Below, piece after piece: positions 46,083-57,412 of a stretch of 64,000 nucleotides of DNA. Positions within the stretch are counted from its first letter, which is position 1. Every line of letters begins with the position of its first letter. The stretch covers positions 40,007,510-40,071,509 of the forward strand of contig CM018681.1 of NCBI GenBank assembly GCA_009363875.1, written 5' to 3'. The position numbers and the translations under genes were made by a program. The notes under the pieces were generated by a model. It made no database searches. It saw only the letters and a program-made list of their open reading frames with translations, and was not told the DNA's origin. This stretch comes from Mikania micrantha (taxonomy: Eukaryota > Streptophyta > Magnoliopsida > Asterales > Asteraceae).

Positions 46083-48006
46083 TCTACAGAACTCTGAAGA
46101 TTTAGGAATTTCGCATCAAGTTGAAGCTAATCATCCAACAGGGGAAGGCACTTCTGAAGCAGTTAATGATGACTTGTCATCGAAGGATGATCAGGATGTT
46201 TTTGAAGATGCAGTTTCTCAAGATCAAGATGAAGATCATAATATCACAAATCTTGATCATGGTGTTGGAGTTTCGCAAGTGCCAGTGTCTAGAGTTCATG
46301 TGAATCATCCTGTGGAGCAGATCATTAGAGATCCGTCTGTTGGAGTACAGACAAGGCGTCAAGTCACAAACGAAGAGATTTTGTATGTCGAGCTGGAGCG
46401 AAATCATGGGACTCAAGAGTTATGGATGCACTCTGCATTTGTTTCTCAGATTAAGCCTAAATCTGTAACTGAAGCCCTGCGTGAGCCTGCCTGGGTGGAG
46501 GCCATGCAAGAGGAGCTTAATCAGTTTCAGACACTGGGAGTATGTCATTTAGTAGATTTGCCTAAAGGAGAAAAGAAGATAGGCACCAGGTGGGTGTTGA
46601 AGTGTAAGTGAGACGATAGAGGCGTAATTGTTTGGAAAAAGGCGCGTTTGGTTGTTCAAGGGTTCAAACAGATATAAGGAATTGATTATGATGAGGTGTT
46701 TGCACATGTGGTGCGACTTGAACAAATTAGATTATTTCTATCTTTTGCTGCCCACAAGAAGTTCAAAGTATTTCAGTTGGATGTCAAGTCTGCATTCCTT
46801 TATGGGTCATTAAAGGAGACATTGTACGTTTGTCAGCCACCAGGCTTTGAGGATCCAATCCACCGGGATCAGGTATACCTCCTTGACAAAGCACTGTACG
46901 GTCTTCATCAGGCTCCTCGAGCTTGTTATGAGACGCTCTCGACTCACCTTCTTGAACACGGGTTGAAGAGGGGTCAGATAGACAAAACACTGTTTTATCG
47001 GGAAAAGGACAAGGACATTCTCCTAGTTCAGATCTATGTTGATGATATCATCTTTGGATCTACCGATGAACAGTTGTGTTTGGAATTTAAAGAGGTTATG
47101 ATTGAGAAGTTTGAGATGAGAGCAATGTTAGACATTAAGTTCTTTTTGGGTTTACAAATAGATCAGACTGATGATGGTATTTTTATTCATCAGACCAAAT
47201 ACATTCAAGATGTGCTAAAACGCTTTAGCATGCTTGATTGTAAACCCATTTCCACGCCCATTCAGCCCAATCACGGGATTGAGCCTGATATTAAGGGGGA
47301 TCTAATTGATGCTACATTATATCGTGGAATTATCGGGAGCTTGATGTATTTGACAGCCTCAAGACCGGATATTGTATTCGCTACAAGTATCTGTGCTCAC
47401 TATCAATCAAAGCCTAAAGTTTCTCATCTGATTGCAGTCAAGAGGATTTTACGTTATCTGAAGGGTACACCAGACACCGGTCTGTGGTATCCTAAGGATT
47501 ATAACTATTCCTTCCATGCTTTTAGTGATTCAGACTATGGAGGATGCAAGACTGATTCCAAATCAACTACTAGAGGTGCACAATTTCTGGGGGAGAGATT
47601 AGTCTCTTGGCAGTGCAAGAAGCAAACATCTGTTGCTACATCTACATGTGAAGCTGAATATGTGCATGCTGCCAGTTGTTGTTCCCAATTCTTGTGGATA
47701 CAACAACAGATGAGAGACTATGGACTGAATTTTCTATCTACCCCGATTCATGTAGACAATGAGGCTGCCATTGCAATTACCAAGCATCCAGTGTATCATT
47801 CACGTTCCAAGCACATTGATATTCGGTTTCATTTCATACGTGACTGTTATGAAAAGAAACTGATTGATGTGGTGAAGATATACACAAACGACCAAAGGGC
47901 ATACCTTATTACCAAGTCTTTTGACAAACAACGTTTTGAGTATTTACTCAAATTAAATGGGATCAGGGTCATGGGTGAGGTAATCAACAATCAACTTCCT
48001 TCGTAA
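46083..48006 (+). pseudogene. pol: Cop2 pol: linker, reverse transcriptase and RNase H
   Basis: One frame covers an acidic linker, RT fingers (GTRWVLKCK), a TGA at 46609 and TAA at 46675, the palm Asp in FQLDVKSAFLYG, the YVDD box at 47035-47046, and RNase H with DSDYGG, CEAEY and HIDIRFHF, ending at 48004-48006. From 46696 to the end it is open for 436 codons. Some changes hit conserved sites, for example RAC for RAW after LHQAP. Confidence 0.94.
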
Positions 48007-48064
48007 TCATTTTTTATTGAATTAACATTAGATTTTTTATTTTTTTTCTTTTCTGTTTTTGTTT

Positions 48065-48074
48065 TTAGGGGGAG
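48065..48074 (+). promoter_or_regulatory. Cop2 internal polypurine tract
   Basis: TTAGGGGGAG, 59 bp after the pol stop, is identical to the tract adjoining the 3' LTR at 59865-59874. Confidence 0.65.
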
Positions 48075-48483
48075 AAAATTTTGAAAAATACAATAACATT
48101 TGAAAAACCAATAATACAAAAAACATGAAAAAATTCAAAATCTGAGAAATTGATTTGACCTAATGAGAAATGATAGCACATTATTTGTATTTGGAAACAT
48201 ATCTGTATGTGTTATTAAAAATATAAAAGTAATTACAAGTACTAAGAATGATGTGTTAATAGGTTTATAACTTAGTTAAGATAAGTTTAAACAAAGTTTT
48301 GATTATACTTTATAAGAAACAAATGCTTAGAATACTGTACTTAGTTTTGTCCTGAAAGAGTGGTAATTTTTCTAACAAAATGTTCTTGAACAAAAAGTCA
48401 ACGTACTAGTTTGATCATGTGTTTAATTTTTTAAAAAAGAAATTCTGATTTTTTTTTCTTTTATTTTAGTTTAAAGCTAGAAC

Positions 48484-48690
48484 ATTCTTTGCGTATACTT
48501 ACGTATAGACCTGATTGTTATAGCTTTAAACGATTCAAATTTATTTTCTTGGTTCTGGTTAAGATTTGGACAATCTCTGCGTATATGAAAATATCGAACT
48601 GATTGTTAAAAGCTTGATCTTAAATTATTGTTTACTTCATTTTCTGGATCATTTGAGCATACGTAAGTATCAACCTTGATTCCAAGATTT
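48484..48690 (+). repeat. Triplicated module in Cop2
   Basis: Units read GCGTATACTTACGTATAGACC, GCGTATATGAAAATATCGAAC and GCATACGTAAGTATCAACC, each followed by a CTGATTG or CTTGATT segment. Confidence 0.75.
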
Positions 48691-49219
48691 TGAACAATTT
48701 CAAATTGTTTTCTATTTTGATATTTTCAAAAAGAAATTCTGCTTTATTTTTGCATGATCAGATTAGTTAAAATTGAAATTATAAGTTTTAAGAACATTTA
48801 TGTTAGATTAGTTATTCACAAATCGGGGATGTATTCAAGTAAATGGATTATTATAAAGTGTTTTCATAATCTTGTTTAAACTGATTTCTTGACTAAGTAA
48901 TTAAACTTAAAAGGATAAGTATACTGACAATCATCTTGTACTTGTGATTTGCATTTAAATCATGTAATTAATACAAACAGATGTGTTGAAAATGATAAAA
49001 TAATATGATCTCATGTCTGGATCTTTCTCAAACAAAAGGATTTGATTTTTATAGTTAGATTTGTTAAATTTGTAGTTTAATTGTTCTAAAATTTGAAAAA
49101 TTACAAAAAGATTTTATTTTTCATCTGTTAAATCAATAATTTTTGATTAATGGTTTGACTTTGGAATAATTAAACATGATTTTGTTTTGAAATTTAAAGA
49201 AAAATTCAAAATTTTTCAA

Positions 49220-49450
49220 AAGGTTCGTCTGGTGTTTGAGAGGGTTCGTTGGGTAAGGTTCGTTGGTTAGGTTCGTTGGCTAAGTTTGATAGCTAGGTTC
49301 GCAAGAAAGGTTCATTTGAGACGGTTCGCTGAAATGGTTCGTGTGAAATGGTTCGCTGCAAAGGTTTGCAGAAAAGATTCGTGAAAGGATCGTCTGAAAA
49401 GGTTCGTGACATATATATACAAGGTTCGTCAGAAGGGTTCGTCACTTTCA
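49220..49450 (+). repeat. GGTTCG array 1 in the Cop2 spacer
   Basis: About a dozen GGTTCG copies, all in sense orientation, in 230 bp; equivalent to Cop1 1226-1014. Confidence 0.82.
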
Positions 49451-49784
49451 TCTGATTTCACTTTCGCGAACCTGCAAGATCATATTTTTCGATTTTCGAT
49501 TTAGATCCTCTTAGAACTTTTCGCTGATATTTTTAGACTCAGAATCATCTTGTGATCAATTCTTGGTAGAAATTTTTGAATTTGACCGGTTAATTTGAGA
49601 GATCTGAGTGTTTTTAGGATTTTTAGTTCGAACTTGTAAATTGGATTAAAACCGGTTAAAATCTAAAAATCTGAACAAACCATCTTTGTTAATGTTGTTC
49701 ATCGGCATGTTTCGAACCTGGGTATATGATTTTTATCATCAAATTCAAAGTTTTTAAAATCTGTTTTGAAAATTAGAAAAGGTT

Positions 49785-50105
49785 CGCTGATGAACAGGTT
49801 AGTAGAATGAACTAAGGTTCGCCAAACCTTGAGGGTTCGTCTGAATCTGATAGGTTTGTGGCGAACCTATGTATTTCAAAAGGATCGAACCTTTTGGTCA
49901 AGGTTCGTTTGACCAAAACGGTTCGTTTGTTTGAAGGTTCGTTCATTCTAAGGTTCGTTCATTCTGAGGTTCGTTCATCAGAAGGTTCGTCCATAATAAG
50001 GTTCGTTCATCAAAGGGTTCGTTCAAAAGGTTTGTCTGATTATCAGGTTCGTCTAATTTAGGTTCGCCTAGCATTAGGTTCGCCTAGAAGATAGGTTCGC
50101 TGGTC
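49785..50105 (+). repeat. GGTTCG array 2, leader of the extra ORF
   Basis: About 20 GGTTCG copies, many as AAGGTTCGTTCAT-like units, end 85 bp before the ATG at 50190. A 67-codon frame at 49858 is a product of the repeat. Confidence 0.85.
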
Positions 50106-50189
50106 TACTTAGAAATTTTTTAATTTTTTTAATTTTTGTTAATTTGTGATTAATTTTGTTTCTAATTGTTTTTATTTCTAATTGTAGAA

Positions 50190-51220
50190 ATGGCGAACTT
50201 AACATTCGGAGACAAACATAATGTTTGTGCATACCTTGATCCGACTACACGGAATGGCCAAGACTTTCAACCGATGATCGAGTTCCTTCGGAGATCGAGG
50301 ATCTATTATGCTATTTCCAACTCAGTTCAGATTTACCGATCACATGTTAAGAGTTTCTGGGAATCAGCTCGGGTGATTTTTGTAGATGATGTATATGTTG
50401 TAGATGCGAATGTGCTAGGGCAAGCCATTCGTATCTCTGAAGCTGATATCAGGAGGGTTCTACAGTTTGGAGGAGAACCTGATGGTGTGACTCTCATTCC
50501 TGAGAGGTGCTTCAAAGGTTGTTTTCTACAGAATATATATTTTGGAGCTTATAACTCCATATCAGTGAAGAAGGGGAAGCTACCTCTGCAGTATAAGTTC
50601 TTGGCACATGTTATTCTTCATTGTCTGAGTATGAGGAAGGGAACGTTTGATGAGCTGAGAGATTTTATGAGATCGGCAATGGTTGCACTCATATTGAACA
50701 AACCGTTCAATTTTTCCAGGATGATATTCTGATACATGTGTGACAACATCACGAAGGCTAAGGATAAGTTTTATATGTATCCTAGGTTCATGCAAATGTT
50801 GATTGATGAAAGGTTACCGGAAGGGACTGACCTAGGGAGGCTGGAGACTTGTTAAAGCTTAAACATATGACTGATTCCAGTTTGGGTCAAGTCAGAGTGT
50901 ACCAAAGGAGTGGATATGCTATCCTAGAGAAAGAGCTTATTGGTCATTGTGCCAGGGCAAACTATGTCGCTCCTGATGATAATGCATGGAGGCATGCAGA
51001 TTCTGGATCTGATTCAGAGGTTGTTGCAGATGATGATGATCAGGCACCACCTCCACCTCCTCCAAGACAACAAGCTAGAAAAGCTACTGGTCAATCTTCA
51101 AGATCTACAACTCAAGCTAAATCTTCTCAGGAACAGAGCTCATAGGAGCCTGTTAATATTATACCAGAGATGCAAACTGAAGCTGCTGGTGATGATGATG
51201 AAGAATCTTCTGATACTGAA
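50190..51220 (+). pseudogene. Cop2 post-pol extra gene, N-terminal part
   Basis: The frame begins MANLTFGDK; an upstream ATG at 50166 would add eight residues but the inner ATG is the one shared with Cop1. The first 180 residues form a globular domain with conserved FW, FLAHVILHCLS, KPFNFSRMIF and, after a TGA at 50730, KFYMYPRFMQMLID. A frameshift near 50850 leads to an acidic, Pro-rich, Gln-rich linker that runs, past a TAG at 51143, into the TRG-B insertion. Related proteins occur after pol in Asteraceae copia elements; their function is not established. I see no membrane segment, so an envelope role is unsupported. Confidence 0.8.
51216..51220. repeat. Left target-site duplication of TRG-B (CTGAA)
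   Basis: Matches 57413-57417 exactly. Confidence 0.95.
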
Positions 51221-51882
51221 TGTTAGTGCATTTTCTGTGTGAAATATGCATTTAATGTGTGAACCTGGCTTGTTGTATATGAAATCGTAGTTTGTTGTAT
51301 ATGATTTGAAGATCAAGACACAAAGGGTTCTGCTGGAGTTTGGCTAGGTTCATCCAGTAAACCTATTGGTTTGTCTAGCAAACTTAATGATCTATGTAGG
51401 TTCGTCACTTACATATTCTAAGGTTCGGCAGTCACAAGGTCACGAACCTTATCAAAGGTTCGTGTAGATAGAGGTTCATGAAAGGGTAACATAGACGAAC
51501 CTTACCTATGGTTCGTCTACATTGGAGGTTCATGAATGTTTACAAGGGCCGAACCTTTGCATTTGGAAACCTATATATAGAGTAAAGGTGGTGGACTTGA
51601 AGACTTAGAGCTCATAATTTCACATACACAAAGCAATTTTCTCTATCAAGTTCAAGACTTTTCTCTCAAGATCAAGATCAAGACTTCTCTTTATCTTAAC
51701 TTCTTTCGTATATTCAAGTGTTATATTTCACGTTTGATTCGTTGTAATCACTTGAATATTAATGACAAATTTAGATTCATGATAGATTACGATGTCATTG
51801 TTGATCCAAATCTAGGTGTAAACGGATTCCGCACGTTTATGATCGAATCGTAGAATTTCGTGATCGATTCTCTAAATCTACA
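51221..51882 (+). repeat. TRG-B 5' LTR (662 bp)
   Basis: It starts TGTTAGTGCATTTTC and ends CTACA, with GGTTCG/CGAACC motifs at 51326-51555 and TATA-like CTATATATAG near 51571. Confidence 0.93.
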
Positions 51883-51883
51883 G

Positions 51884-51894
51884 TGGTATCAGAG
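51884..51894 (+). promoter_or_regulatory. TRG-B primer-binding site
   Basis: TGGTATCAGAG followed by T where the tRNA-Met complement has C. Confidence 0.88.
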
Positions 51895-52164
51895 TGTAAG
51901 GCTTGATTCTACGACTATTTGGACATCAATCTCAAGAAATTTGATCAGAAAATTCATCATCTTGAAGGTGTTCTTGAAGTTCTTCACGTTTTTGTCAACA
52001 AAAAGCCAGATCTACGAAAAATTATAAAGTTTTTGCAAATTTTGATCTGATAGAAAGTTGCGCCTCGAAAAAACGAAGATTTTGACTACTCATAGGCCTT
52101 CTAACTCCAAAAAATGAAGATTCTAGAGCGATTTTAGTGATTTGCAGATCTGTTCATGCGATCT

Positions 52165-52400
52165 GCGGAACCTTTGACGAACCTAAGAGCCGAACCTACA
52201 TAGGTTCGTGAGAAATAGGTTTGTGGGAACCTCTAGGTTCGCCAAAAACGTCATAGGTTCGCCAAAAACCTTCCTAGGTTCGCCAAAACCTTCATAGGTT
52301 CGTCAAAAACGTCATAGGTTCGTGAAAACCTCAATAGGTTCGTGAAAACCTCAAAAGGTTCGTGAAAAGGTTTGGGAGAACCTCCAATAGGTTTGTTCGA
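52165..52400 (+). repeat. GGTTCG array in the TRG-B leader
   Basis: AGGTTCG(C/T) units spaced about 20 bp apart, with AAAACC between many of them. The array has been reshuffled relative to TRG-A, so copy number changes quickly. Confidence 0.83.
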
Positions 52401-52575
52401 AGAGTTTTGCAAGAAATATACCATTTTAAAAGTTCAAGTAAACCTTGTTTACCTATTTTGGGCCTTACGGATCATTTGGGATAGGTTTCAAGACCTAATT
52501 CTGACGTTAAGACGAGGTTTGAGCTGTTTTGTTTTGAGAGGTTAAATTTTGATGTTCTGAACAAAAAAGTTAAAT

Positions 52576-54875
52576 ATGACTTACAAGAACTGGAATGTGG
52601 AATGGTTGGCTAACAATGGACTTGTGTTGGACAATTTGGATAATTATCCGAACTGGAGATCCACATTCGAATTGTTTATTACCAAAGCGGATGACAATTA
52701 CCAGAAGTTATTGTACCAACAATACAAGAAACCATGTCTGAAATCAAATGATAATTTTGGGACATCAAAACTGAATGAAGATCAAATGTCTGAATTTAAT
52801 CAAGAAAGAGAATTGTGTGACTTGTTTTCGGTGATCATTTCTGAAGATGTTAAAAAGACTGATTTGGAATAAATGCCACATTCATGTGCAAAGTGGAGTT
52901 TGTTACAACTTGCATATAACAATCATGTTGCAAAGAAGATCAAGGATGCTGATGATCGTCTTCTACCATTTATGCAAGAATTGAAATATTTTCAGTTTGA
53001 TATTACTGATCGGCAAATCGTTGAGAAGTTTACGCAATTCTTACCTTATCGATGGAATGATTTTGTTGAAAGAATGAAGGAAATAGAAGTTATTCATCAT
53101 GTCACATTAATGAACTTCAAAGATGTGGTTGATAAAATGGAATCGGAGATAAGGAGAACCGGAAAATGGATTGTGAAAATTGTTGATTTCTCGTGGATTG
53201 ATGAACAAAGAAACATGTTAAAGGCAAGTATGAGTGCTGAGAAAGAAAAAGAAGATGTTGATGAAGAAAAGGAAGATGATCTGAAAACTGAAGATTGTAT
53301 TGAGGCAAGTGTGATTTGAAGATGGAAAGTAGTGATGAAGAAAAGAGTGAGGATTCTTCATTGTCAGAATCTGATAAAGCAATTGAACCTGAAATGTCTA
53401 AAGATAGCAAACAGGTGAATGAAGTTGTAGATGTGATATGTAATGTTACTGAAGACACACACATTCTTGATGATTCTGAAATCACAAGTGAGATGAAGAA
53501 ATTTGAAGATGATGTGTTGAAGTCAAAGGATGAAACTTCAAGTGATGATGTGGTGTCAACAGAGGATGAGAGTGTTTATGAGGATGCCTCTGATGATTTG
53601 TCTGAAACAACTACCATTGTCAGTGAAGATCATTGTCATACAATTTCAGATAAAGAGGTAAGTTCAGGTACATTTTCTAAACTCTCATGCTCTAAATGTT
53701 TAACTCTTGAAGGGAAAATTTGATGTTTAGAGGAAGAAAACATAAATTTGAAATGTGACTTATCAAACTGCAATAAAGCATACATGGATTTAAAATCAAA
53801 TGAAAAGTTTTTTTCAAAACAGATTGCAGATTTGAAATTACAGGTTCAAATGTTGACTGATGATTTGTCAAAGTCAAATGCCAATGAAAGTGTTTCTGAA
53901 CAGAAACTTGATATTTTGAGCAAAGTAAATGTTGAATTGACAAATGCAGTAAATAAAATTAAAATCAAAATGGACAAGGCAAGAAGGGACTTTGACAGAA
54001 TGATGCACAAATTGGGGAATCATCATGATTCTATAATTTCTTCAAGTCCTCTTATTGAGAAATCAAGTGATAGTGAAATTTTAATAGATAACACTCTCAA
54101 TAAGGGAAAGTCTCCAATTTGTGCTGATAACAACATTCCTCCGATCATTGAAGATTGTACTTTTGAGGAATATGATGAGGAGACATTGTACAGATGTGGG
54201 TTGATGGATGTACATAAGGATTATGATGATTCTCACAATAATATCTTTGATGATGTAAAATCATGTGTTTCAAACTCTGCATCATCATCCAAAATGAAAG
54301 TTTCTTTCAAAACCCCATTGGTTGAAATTAAAAAGTTTTCAAAGAATGAAAATATGAATTTTTCAAAACAAAATGGTTTTTCAAGTTCAAAACCTTAACG
54401 TCAAATTCAATCAAAATGGGTTGTGAAATCATCATGTGCGTCAAACAGAGTGGAACCAAAGTATGATACTTCAAAGTCTTGGAACAAAGACAAGATTTCA
54501 CTCAGTTCTACAAGATGTGAAAAGTTGAACTTTGAGTCTCCCACGTCAAGTGGTAAGAAGTCACATTTGACTCATATGGGTTCAACAAGTAATCAAAGAT
54601 TAGTTTATGATTCACCAGTGGTAAATCACGAAAACCATAGGTTTGTACAAAACTATTCTCCTAGGTTTGTGGAGAGGAGAATATGTTTTGAGTGTGGAAC
54701 AAGAGGGCATATCATTGTTAATTGTCCTTATCTTTGTGAGTTACAAGGACAAGTTAGTAATGCAAAGTCTTGTGTCACAGAGGTTTCAAAGTTCATTCCT
54801 AAGAGACATAAAATGCCAAATCAAAACAAGGAAGAACTTGTGAAAGCCTCGGATGAAGAGAAGTTGAAACTTTAA
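52576..54875 (+). pseudogene. gag: TRG-B gag, with stops and a frameshift
   Basis: Starts MTYKNWNVEWLANNG at 52576. An in-frame TAA at 52870 replaces the Gln of TRG-A; the frame then runs to 53319, shifts, and continues 53316-53723 (acidic), 53748-54398 (coiled coil and Ser-rich) and 54423-54875 (Lys-rich with knuckle CFECGTRGHIIVNC). Stops at 53721 and 54396 are point changes. An extra segment near 53290-53400 is absent from TRG-A. Confidence 0.88.
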
Positions 54876-56884
54876 AAACCTTTAATGACTAATTTGGTGT
54901 TTAACAACAATGTGGTGATTCAAGATACGTATTATCTTAAGAATGCACTTGAACAGGAATAGTTGCGGATACGAAAAATAAACAAAGTTTCAAAGGAAAC
55001 TTCATTAGTTTCAACTGGAAAATGGATTAAATTTCGGTATATGGATTTTCATGGAAAACTCAAGACCTCAAAGGCTTGGGTGACTAAAGCTATCTAATGG
55101 TTTGTGAGTGTGTGCAGGAGGATTTCAAGAGGACCTATCAATTGAACGAGAGCTCATTGATAGTGGAACTTCCTGGCGTGTATTTGGTAAAATCGTTCTA
55201 ATTCTTTAACTGTCATATTATTCTGGAGAACTTGATAGTTTCGGAATTACATTGTCATATTTTCTTGATGTTTTCAAGTCATATTGATCATAATGTTTTA
55301 CAAAGATCGTAAATCATATCGGTTGTCAATTTTCTGGGAATTTTGATTTTTCTATATACTTATAAAATTCTAAAAATCAAAAAGATTTTCATTTTTAGCA
55401 TTTTAGGGGGAGAAAATTTAAAAAATCAAAAACAATATAAAATTAGAAAATTGAGAAATTGATCCGACCATTGAGATATGATTGTACATTGTAATATTCT
55501 GAAGTTTACTTGGTTCATACAAGATCAAATACAAAGCGATCACAATGCACTCAGTATGATATGTTGGTAGGTCTTTCAATTTGTTGTGATTTATGTAGAC
55601 TAATACCATAATCATTCTTTGTGGGATACATTACTTAGAACACAGTGTTCGATCTTTGTCCTGAGTTCTTGGCCATTTGCCTTAGTGATTGCTAATTGTA
55701 TTAGTACATATACTAGTTTGATCATGTGTTTTATTTTCAAAAGAAATTCTGAGTTCATTATTCTTTTACTTTCGTTCAAAACATGGACATTCTCTGCGTA
55801 TACTTACGTATCGACCTGATTGTTATGTTTTGGACATTCTGTTTTTATTTTCTTGGTTTGTTTAGAACTTGGGCATTCTATGTGTAAACGGAAGTATCAA
55901 TCTGATTGCTAGGGTTTAAACTTAAGTTATTTTTTGCTTCAATATCCTGGTTTCATCTGCGCATACGGAAGTAACAATCATGTTATCGGATTTTGAACAT
56001 TTTGTTTTATTTTACACTTTGTTATTTCACAAAAGATATTCTCCTTTATTTTTGCATGATCAAACTAAGCAAGAATTTGATCTTAGAATTTACAATGGCA
56101 TCGCTGTTGGTTGATGTTTCACAAAGCGGGGATGTGTTCAAGTGAGTGGGGAACACAAAGTCTTGTGATTGGTTTTCATTAATCAAAATTCACAACAAGT
56201 AGTAAGACTTAAAGTGGATCCATATACTGGCAATCATCCTAGGCTTGTGCATCGACTAAATAAATCTCATTAACAATCAATAAGTAATGCTGAAGTATGA
56301 TTGCAATATGATCTCATGTTTGGATCTTTCTCATCAAAAACATATTTATTTTTAGTTAGAATACAAATTTTGTAGGATTTTAGGATATACAATTTTGTAA
56401 TTCATAGCTTTAGGGGAGTTTATTCAAATCATTGAAAAATTCATAAAAATTTTCTTCTATTTTTTAGACTATCCGATGTGATTTACTAATTCATTGTAAA
56501 CACTATATTTGATTTACTGTTAATAAGTGACAAAGAGAAATTGGAAATGTGATGAGGCATCTAGTTTTGATTGTGTGTCAACTGATGCAGGTGATAAGGG
56601 TAATGAAGATCTGTGTGTTGAAGATGTCACTACAGTCCTCAGCAGGTGAATCTTGAAAAAGAAAGACATAAGATGGAGAGAGAGAGAGGGAGAGAATGAA
56701 ATTAAGATTGAGAGGGTGAAGTAGAAACAAAGAGACTGATGTATTTTCTGTGTGAAAATATAGCAGCTACAACTGAAGGGAAGTATGTTGATAGCAAGGT
56801 TGTAGGGGAGTATGTTGATGCATATATGTTCCCCGATGCACAAAATGTTTGAGCATATACAACAGCAAGGTTCAAGGGGGAGTA
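54876..56884 (+). other. TRG-B 3' non-coding region
   Basis: The end of the decayed gag frame runs to about 55095. After it come polypurine tracts at 55403-55412, 56410-56418 (one G lost) and 56873-56882, the triplicated module (55791-55995), the GATCTCATG block (56305-56333) and a short GA repeat near 56673. No supported ORF. Confidence 0.78.
55791..55995 (+). repeat. Triplicated module in TRG-B
   Basis: Same three-unit arrangement as TRG-A; the first unit is closest to Cop1 (GCGTATACTTACGTATCGACC). Confidence 0.75.
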
Positions 56885-57412
56885 TGTTAGTGCATTTTCT
56901 GTGTGAAATATGCGTTTAATGTGTGGACCTGGCTTGTTGTATATGAAATCGTAGTTTGTTGTATATGATTAGAAGATCAAGACACAAAGGGTTCGGCTAG
57001 AGTTTGGCTAGGTTCATCCAGTAAGCCTATTGGTTTGTCTGGCAAACTTAATGATCTAAGTAGGTTCGGCTGTCACAAGGTCACGAACCTTATCAAAGGT
57101 TCGTGTAGATAGAGGTTCGTGAAAGGGTAACATAGACGAACCTTACTTATGGTTCGTCTACATTGGAGGTTCGTGAATGTTTACAAGGGCCGAACCTTTG
57201 CATTTGGAAACCTATATATAGACTTCACGTTTGATTCGTTTATTCAAGTGTTGTATTTCACGTTTGATTCGTTGTAATCACTTGAATGTTAACGACAAAT
57301 TCAGATTCATGATAGATTACCATGTCATTGTTGATCCAAATCTAGTTGTAAAAGGATTCCGCACGTTTATGATCGAATCGTAGAATTTCGTGATCGATTC
57401 TCTAAATCAACA
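56885..57412 (+). repeat. TRG-B 3' LTR (528 bp)
   Basis: Starts TGTTAGTGCATTTTC, ends ATCAACA. It lacks about 130 bp between the TATA-like element and the ATTCAAGTGTTGTATTTCACG block, and a short direct repeat (ACTTCACGTTTGATTCG) lies at the deletion. Confidence 0.9.

Larger units (their letters stand above)
48007..50165 (+). other. Cop2 spacer between pol and the extra ORF
   Basis: This is AT-rich with no supported ORF. It includes a polypurine tract (48065-48074), the triplicated module (48484-48690), the GATCTCATG block (49001-49031) and two GGTTCG arrays (49220-49450, 49785-50105). Most of it aligns with Cop1 255-2450 at over 90% by eye; the last 150 bp are more different. Confidence 0.8.
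51221..57412 (+). mobile_element. TRG-B: gag-only copia-type element nested in Cop2
   Basis: The element has LTRs at 51221-51882 and 56885-57412, TSD CTGAA, primer site, leader array, gag, and the same 3' region as TRG-A. It has no pol. The 3' LTR lacks about 130 bp after its TATA-like CTATATATAG, compared with the 5' LTR. It sits in the extra gene of Cop2, and the frame reads through when element and one TSD are set aside, so it inserted into a coding sequence. Confidence 0.93.

Noticed and set aside
49858..50061. 67-codon ORF before the extra gene, and similar frames at 1008-1256 and 578-769
   Set aside because: Their composition is a translation of the GGTTCG/CGAACC arrays and frames are not preserved between copies.
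50190..51220. Host plant gene (for example a kinase or longin-like protein, as similar sequences are sometimes labelled)
   Set aside because: It lies inside Cop2 between pol and the 3' LTR, recurs at the same place in Cop1, and has no motif for those enzymes.
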